Below are positions 57,812-64,000 of a stretch of 64,000 nt of DNA, in pieces (positions within the stretch are counted from its first letter, which is position 1; each line of letters starts with the position of its first letter). This DNA is from Acidobacteriota bacterium (GTDB lineage Bacteria; Acidobacteriota; Blastocatellia; Pyrinomonadales; Pyrinomonadaceae): positions 62,001-126,000 of the forward strand of contig QHXQ01000024.1 of assembly GCA_003223935.1 (NCBI GenBank), in the 5' to 3' direction. Both the position numbers and the translations under genes were made by a program. The notes beneath the pieces are model-generated. The model was not told the origin of the DNA. It worked only from the letters and a program-made list of their open reading frames with translations, and did not search any database.

Positions 57812-59110
57812 TCAATCACCTGTTGCTTCAGCCGCTTCGCTGTGTCGGTATTCGGCGGCGTGGGCGCGGGCGAAGTAGAGGTCGAGGAGGAAGCCTGTGA
57901 ACATGATGGCGGCGGCGACCCAGAAGGTGCGGTAGAGCGAGGTGTCGCTCAGGTTGTGCGGACGGCCGTCCGCGCCATAGTTGACCATCGCGCTGTAGAT
58001 GAGCCAAGCGGCGAGCGTCGGCCCGACTGTGCGCGCGAGACTTGCGACCGACTGCGTGACGCCGAGCACGCCGCCCTGCTCGCCCGCGCCCGCGCTCTTT
58101 GAGACGAGCGTTTGCAGCGTCGGCATCGTCAGAGAATTGCCGAGACCGAAAAGGCCGCCGACGATCAAGAGCGCCGCAAGGCCCACGCCCGGACTCATGA
58201 GCGGGATGGCGAACAAACTCAGCGCGAAGAGGAACGTGCCGACGATGCTCAGTGGCAACTCGCCGTAACGCTTCGCCAGACGCCCGATCAGTCCGCCTTG
58301 AATGAGCGCACCGATGATGCCCACGTACATAAAGATGTAGCCATTGTGCGCGGCGTCGTAGCCGAAGCGATACATGGTGAAGAGCGCGAACGAAGAGGTC
58401 ATGATCGAGAAGGCGACGATGAACAGAAAGTAGATCAAGAGCAAGAAAGCGAGGCGCGGTTGACCGAGCGCGTTGATGAGTTGCGACCAACGACCTGTTG
58501 CGGCCGACGCGCGCGCCGGATGATCGGGCGTCACGGTTTCGGGCAGCGTGAAATAGAGCAGCATCGCGTTCAAGAAAGCCATCGTGCCCGCGAAGATGAA
58601 CGGCACGCTGATGCCCGGTATGTGATAACCAAAAGCGTTGATGTCCCACTTCGATAGCACGCCGCCGATGGCGGGGCCGAACGTGAAGCCCAGCCCGAAC
58701 GCCGCGCCGATCATGCCCATGCCTTTGGCGCGATCCTTTTTCGTCGTCGTGTCGGCGACGTAAGCCTGCGCCGTCGAGATGTTCCCGCCCGTGATGCCGT
58801 CAATGATGCGCCCCAAGAATAGCATCCACAACGCGGTCGCAAACCCCAAGATCAGAAAGCCCGCGCTCGTGCCCAGCAGACTTAGAAACAGAACGGGTCT
58901 GCGTCCATACTTGTCTGATAAACGCCCAAGGATCGGCGTGAAGATGAGTTGCATGACGGAGTAGGACGCAAACAACAACCCGACCATGCGCGGACTGGCG
59001 TTGAACTTCGTGCCCTCGACGTAGTACGGCAACACGGGGATGACGATCCCAAACCCGATCAGATCGATGAAGACCGTAATGAAGATGACCAGCAGCGGCG
59101 AACGTTTCAT
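57812..59110 (-). CDS. MFS transporter (TetA-like drug:H+ antiporter family)
   Basis: LLVIFITVFIDLIGFGIVIPVLPYY, ILGRLSDKYGRRPVLFLSLLG, GGNISTAQAYVADTTTKKDRAKGMGMIGAAFGLGFTFGPAIGG. Confidence 0.9.
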   Translation of the reverse strand: MKRSPLLVIFITVFIDLIGFGIVIPVLPYYVEGTKFNASPRMVGLLFASYSVMQLIFTPILGRLSDKYGRRPVLFLSLLGTSAGFLILGFATALWMLFLGRIIDGITGGNISTAQAYVADTTTKKDRAKGMGMIGAAFGLGFTFGPAIGGVLSKWDINAFGYHIPGISVPFIFAGTMAFLNAMLLYFTLPETVTPDHPARASAATGRWSQLINALGQPRLAFLLLIYFLFIVAFSIMTSSFALFTMYRFGYDAAHNGYIFMYVGIIGALIQGGLIGRLAKRYGELPLSIVGTFLFALSLFAIPLMSPGVGLAALLIVGGLFGLGNSLTMPTLQTLVSKSAGAGEQGGVLGVTQSVASLARTVGPTLAAWLIYSAMVNYGADGRPHNLSDTSLYRTFWVAAAIMFTGFLLDLYFARAHAAEYRHSEAAEATGD

Positions 59111-59117
59111 AAGAAAA

Positions 59118-59196
59118 CAGTGACGAGTGACGAGTGACAAATGACGAGTGGCAAGTTAAAAACAACTGCTTGCTCGTCGCTTGTCACTCGTCACTG
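59118..59196. repeat. heptamer (GTGACGA) imperfect inverted repeat
   Basis: 14-bp perfect outer stem CAGTGACGAGTGAC (59118-59131) / GTCACTCGTCACTG (59183-59196), A-rich and T-rich outer flanks. Confidence 0.85.
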
Positions 59197-59201
59197 CTTT
59201 T

Positions 59202-59645
59202 TTACCATCTGCGTCCGCGCGAGTTGGCGATGGCGGCATCAATCGAAGCCCGCCCGCCGCCCGCGATGAGCAGTGCGAAGGTGATGCCGAGCAGCGCGAT
59301 GTTGAACTCGATGCCGGCCGGCAGAAAGAAACCGTGACTCAAGTGCACGCCGAAGAGCGCCGACAACATCACGCACGTAAGCAGGAACGCGCCGACGCGC
59401 GTGAGCAGGCCCGTGAGCACCAACGCGCCGCTGATGAGTTGCGCGAGCGCGGCTGCGCCCATCCAGAGCCACGCTGGACGCATGAAATGAAACGGCGGAT
59501 CGAAGGCTGCAAACTTGGCTAAGCCGGGGCCGTTCCACGTGCCGAATACAAGTTGCAGTCCGTGCGCGATGAAGATGATGCCGAGCGCGAGACGGAGCGG
59601 CACAGTGATCCACGTCGGCGTGGTCGCGATCAATCGTCGGAACAT
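59202..59645 (-). CDS. DoxX family membrane protein
   Basis: RLALGIIFIAHGLQLVFGTWNGPGLAKFAAF...LISGALVLTGLLTRVGAFLLTCVMLSALFGVHLSHGFF. ATG 59645 preferred. Confidence 0.85.
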   Translation of the reverse strand: MFRRLIATTPTWITVPLRLALGIIFIAHGLQLVFGTWNGPGLAKFAAFDPPFHFMRPAWLWMGAAALAQLISGALVLTGLLTRVGAFLLTCVMLSALFGVHLSHGFFLPAGIEFNIALLGITFALLIAGGGRASIDAAIANSRGRRW

Positions 59646-59896
59646 AACGGGTTCGTCCTTTCCGTCGTATGCGCGTCCGTTTCCGTCCAGTCGCGCGCAG
59701 CGAAGCACAGGCGAACGAGCAAAGACGCGCGCCCGCACCAACAGAGCTAGGACGACGCGAACCACGCCCGCGTCTCCTCTACTCGACGCAAACACAAGCT
59801 TTCAGTAACGAAGCTGTTTTATCACAGCTTACATTTCACGCGCCACGCGCGAGCGCAAGCAAACATAAAGCGGCCTCGATGTACGGGATAAAAATA

Positions 59897-59950
59897 GAGG
59901 GCGCGACGGATCGCAAAAGACGCTAGTCTTCAGCGATCCGTCGCGCCCTC
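59897..59950 (-). terminator. intrinsic terminator for the cyclase gene
   Basis: 18-bp perfect stem GAGGGCGCGACGGATCGC/GCGATCCGTCGCGCCCTC; minus strand continues TATTTTTAT. Confidence 0.85.
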
Positions 59951-60028
59951 AATGACTGCGGTAGCCGACGCATCTCCTGCGCCGCCGTGCGACAGCTAGA
60001 GCAAACTTATTCGCTCATGCGCCCTGCC

Positions 60029-61519
60029 TTAGGCGAGCACAAGTTCCGGCTCGCGCACGTCGCTCTCGGCATCGGGCGCGAACTCAACGGAATAAGTGAC
60101 GACCGGCTCTGTTCGACCTTTGACGTGTATCTCGCCGTGCCGGCGTGTGGCGAACGAGCCGCGCACGGCGTCGTGCGTGTACTCGCTGATCAAGATGTCT
60201 GCGGCCAACTCTTTCGTGGCCGATTCAAGCCGCGCGGCCAAGTTGACCGTGTCGCCGATGGCCGTGAACTCAAGCCGTTTGCTCGAACCGATGTTGCCGA
60301 CAATCGCGTAGCCCGAGTTGATGCCGATACCGATCCTGATCTGGCTGCGCCCTTCTAGTTCCCATTTCGCGCAGAGCCGGTGCACCTCTTGCTGCATCTC
60401 GATGGCGGCGCGCACCGCATGCTCTTCTTGATCCGGATCATCAACCGGCGCGCCGAACATAACCATCAAACCATCGCCGATGAATTTGTCGAGCGTGCCA
60501 TGATGACGAAAGATCACGTCCACCATGCACTCGAAGTATTCGTTCAAGAGTTCGACCACCTCTTCCGGCCGCAAACGCTCGGAGATGCCCGTGAAGCCGC
60601 GTATGTCTGAGAAGAGCACCGTCACACGACGACGACTGCCCGTCACCGTCGGCATCTGCCCGGAACTCAAGACCGTCTCCAAGACCTGCCCTGAGACGTA
60701 ACGCGCAAACGCAGTCTTCACGGTCTCGCGCTCCTGCAAGCCCTCGGCCATTGCGTTGACCGCGCGCCCGACCGCGCCGAACTCATCTTCGCGCTTGATC
60801 TCGACCCGCGTGTCCAGCTTGCCCGCGCCGATTGATTCGACCGCCTGCCTGAGCGCCAAGAGCGGCCGGCTGACTTGTGTCGCGCTTGCACCGGCGACGA
60901 TCACGCCAAGCAGCGCGCCGACACACAATGAGAGCAGCAGGCCGATGAAGAGCGGGCGCATCTTCAGCGTCACGCGCTGCAAGGAATAGTCAACGCCGAC
61001 CACACAGACCGTCCGCCCCGCGCTGTCTTTGACGGGTGCGTAGGCGCTCAGCCAAGTGCCCCAAGCGTCTTCGTGCAAGTCGGTTTCGGCGTACACTTCG
61101 CCGTACCTGACGGGCGTGCCGTTGATCCGCCGGTACACCTCGCCGACGTGCGACTTGTCCGCGAAACTCTCCTCCGCGTCCACGCCAAAGACGAGCACGT
61201 TCGGGTTCTCGGGCGCGGGCATCAGCGTATAGACCCACTTGATGTAAGTGTCGTCGCGGCGGTTGGCATCGCGCGCACGCCTGAGCGCCGCTTCGAGTTG
61301 ATGGTACGCGGGCGTGTTCTCGTCGTCGCGCGTATGCAACTGGCTGTGCAGGTCGCCGTCAATCAGCGTCGCGGTCGTGGCAGCGACGCTGAGAGCCTTA
61401 GCGCGCAGCGAGTCGTACATGGTACGCCGCGCGAGTTGATACTGCATCGCGAGCGACAGCCCATTGATGCCGAGGATGAAGAGCAGAAAGGTGAGCAGCA
61501 GACGGGTACGGTAGCGCAT
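60029..61519 (-). CDS. membrane class III adenylate/guanylate cyclase with periplasmic sensor and HAMP
   Basis: Two TM segments, HAMP (PLLALRQAVESIGAGKLDTRVEIKREDEFGAVGRAVNAMAEGL), VTVLFSDIRGFTGISERL, LDKFIGDGLMVMFGAP, FTAIGDTVNLAARLE. Confidence 0.92.
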   Translation of the reverse strand: MRYRTRLLLTFLLFILGINGLSLAMQYQLARRTMYDSLRAKALSVAATTATLIDGDLHSQLHTRDDENTPAYHQLEAALRRARDANRRDDTYIKWVYTLMPAPENPNVLVFGVDAEESFADKSHVGEVYRRINGTPVRYGEVYAETDLHEDAWGTWLSAYAPVKDSAGRTVCVVGVDYSLQRVTLKMRPLFIGLLLSLCVGALLGVIVAGASATQVSRPLLALRQAVESIGAGKLDTRVEIKREDEFGAVGRAVNAMAEGLQERETVKTAFARYVSGQVLETVLSSGQMPTVTGSRRRVTVLFSDIRGFTGISERLRPEEVVELLNEYFECMVDVIFRHHGTLDKFIGDGLMVMFGAPVDDPDQEEHAVRAAIEMQQEVHRLCAKWELEGRSQIRIGIGINSGYAIVGNIGSSKRLEFTAIGDTVNLAARLESATKELAADILISEYTHDAVRGSFATRRHGEIHVKGRTEPVVTYSVEFAPDAESDVREPELVLA

Positions 61520-61696
61520 CGTTGACTCCTAAATCGTCGTGTGTTGGATTTCCGGCCGCGAGGTTGTGAGGGCGTGATCTAGGGACGTGGATCGTGGCCG
61601 CTAGACGCTGGGGCAACAGGCGGGCGCGTGTTAACGCCGCCAAACCATCTTAGAGGGCGCAGCGGAAACTTGCAATCATAAAATTTTCTGGCCTTG

Positions 61697-61716
61697 CTGA
61701 ATGAATGCTCATTCAG
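61697..61716. promoter_or_regulatory. candidate FadR(TetR-family)-type operator
   Basis: CTGAATGA-ATGC-TCATTCAG; 8-bp perfect arms, about 56 bp upstream of the start codon at 61773. Confidence 0.65.
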
Positions 61717-61772
61717 TATGATAGGCGCGCCTCGTTGATCTATCTCCCGTTGCTGAAAGGTCACACGTCTTT

Positions 61773-64000
<2,228 letters not shown>

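Overview
This 64 kb GC-rich bacterial window is densely coded. The gene content and the secreted Calx-beta/DUF4214 proteins suggest Acidobacteriota, possibly Blastocatellia, but that is inference. I support about 38 CDS. Main blocks: (1) a glycan locus at about 2.9-9.6 kb (GT39-like membrane glycosyltransferase, GDP-fucose synthase-like and epimerase genes, a methyltransferase-GT2 fusion, a GT87-like protein). (2) Metabolic genes: bifunctional formiminotransferase-cyclodeaminase, aldehyde dehydrogenase, Xaa-Pro aminopeptidase, NAD-type isocitrate dehydrogenase, ThiO-like oxidase, an aconitase-family protein, and a 3-hydroxyacyl-CoA dehydrogenase/enoyl-CoA hydratase cut by the window end. (3) A small AT-rich, palindrome-dense island at about 11.7-14.2 kb with an XRE regulator and an orphan membrane protein. 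(4) Three very large secreted proteins (1034, 1619 and 2131 aa) that share a C-terminal Calx-beta + DUF4214 cassette and conserved Cys pairs, interleaved with four thioredoxin/CcdA-type genes. (5) Eukaryote-flavoured secreted proteins: GH47 alpha-mannosidase and an EXORDIUM/PHI-1-like protein. Non-coding highlights: a three-copy dispersed hairpin family with a compensatory stem change; heptamer-repeat inverted repeats at three loci, one embedded in-frame in ftcD; a FadR-type operator palindrome upstream of the fatty-acid oxidation gene; a palindrome upstream of the XRE gene; and a possible structured leader before the EXO-like gene. I saw no rRNA, tRNA or CRISPR array. All homology calls come from reading motifs by eye; no database was searched.
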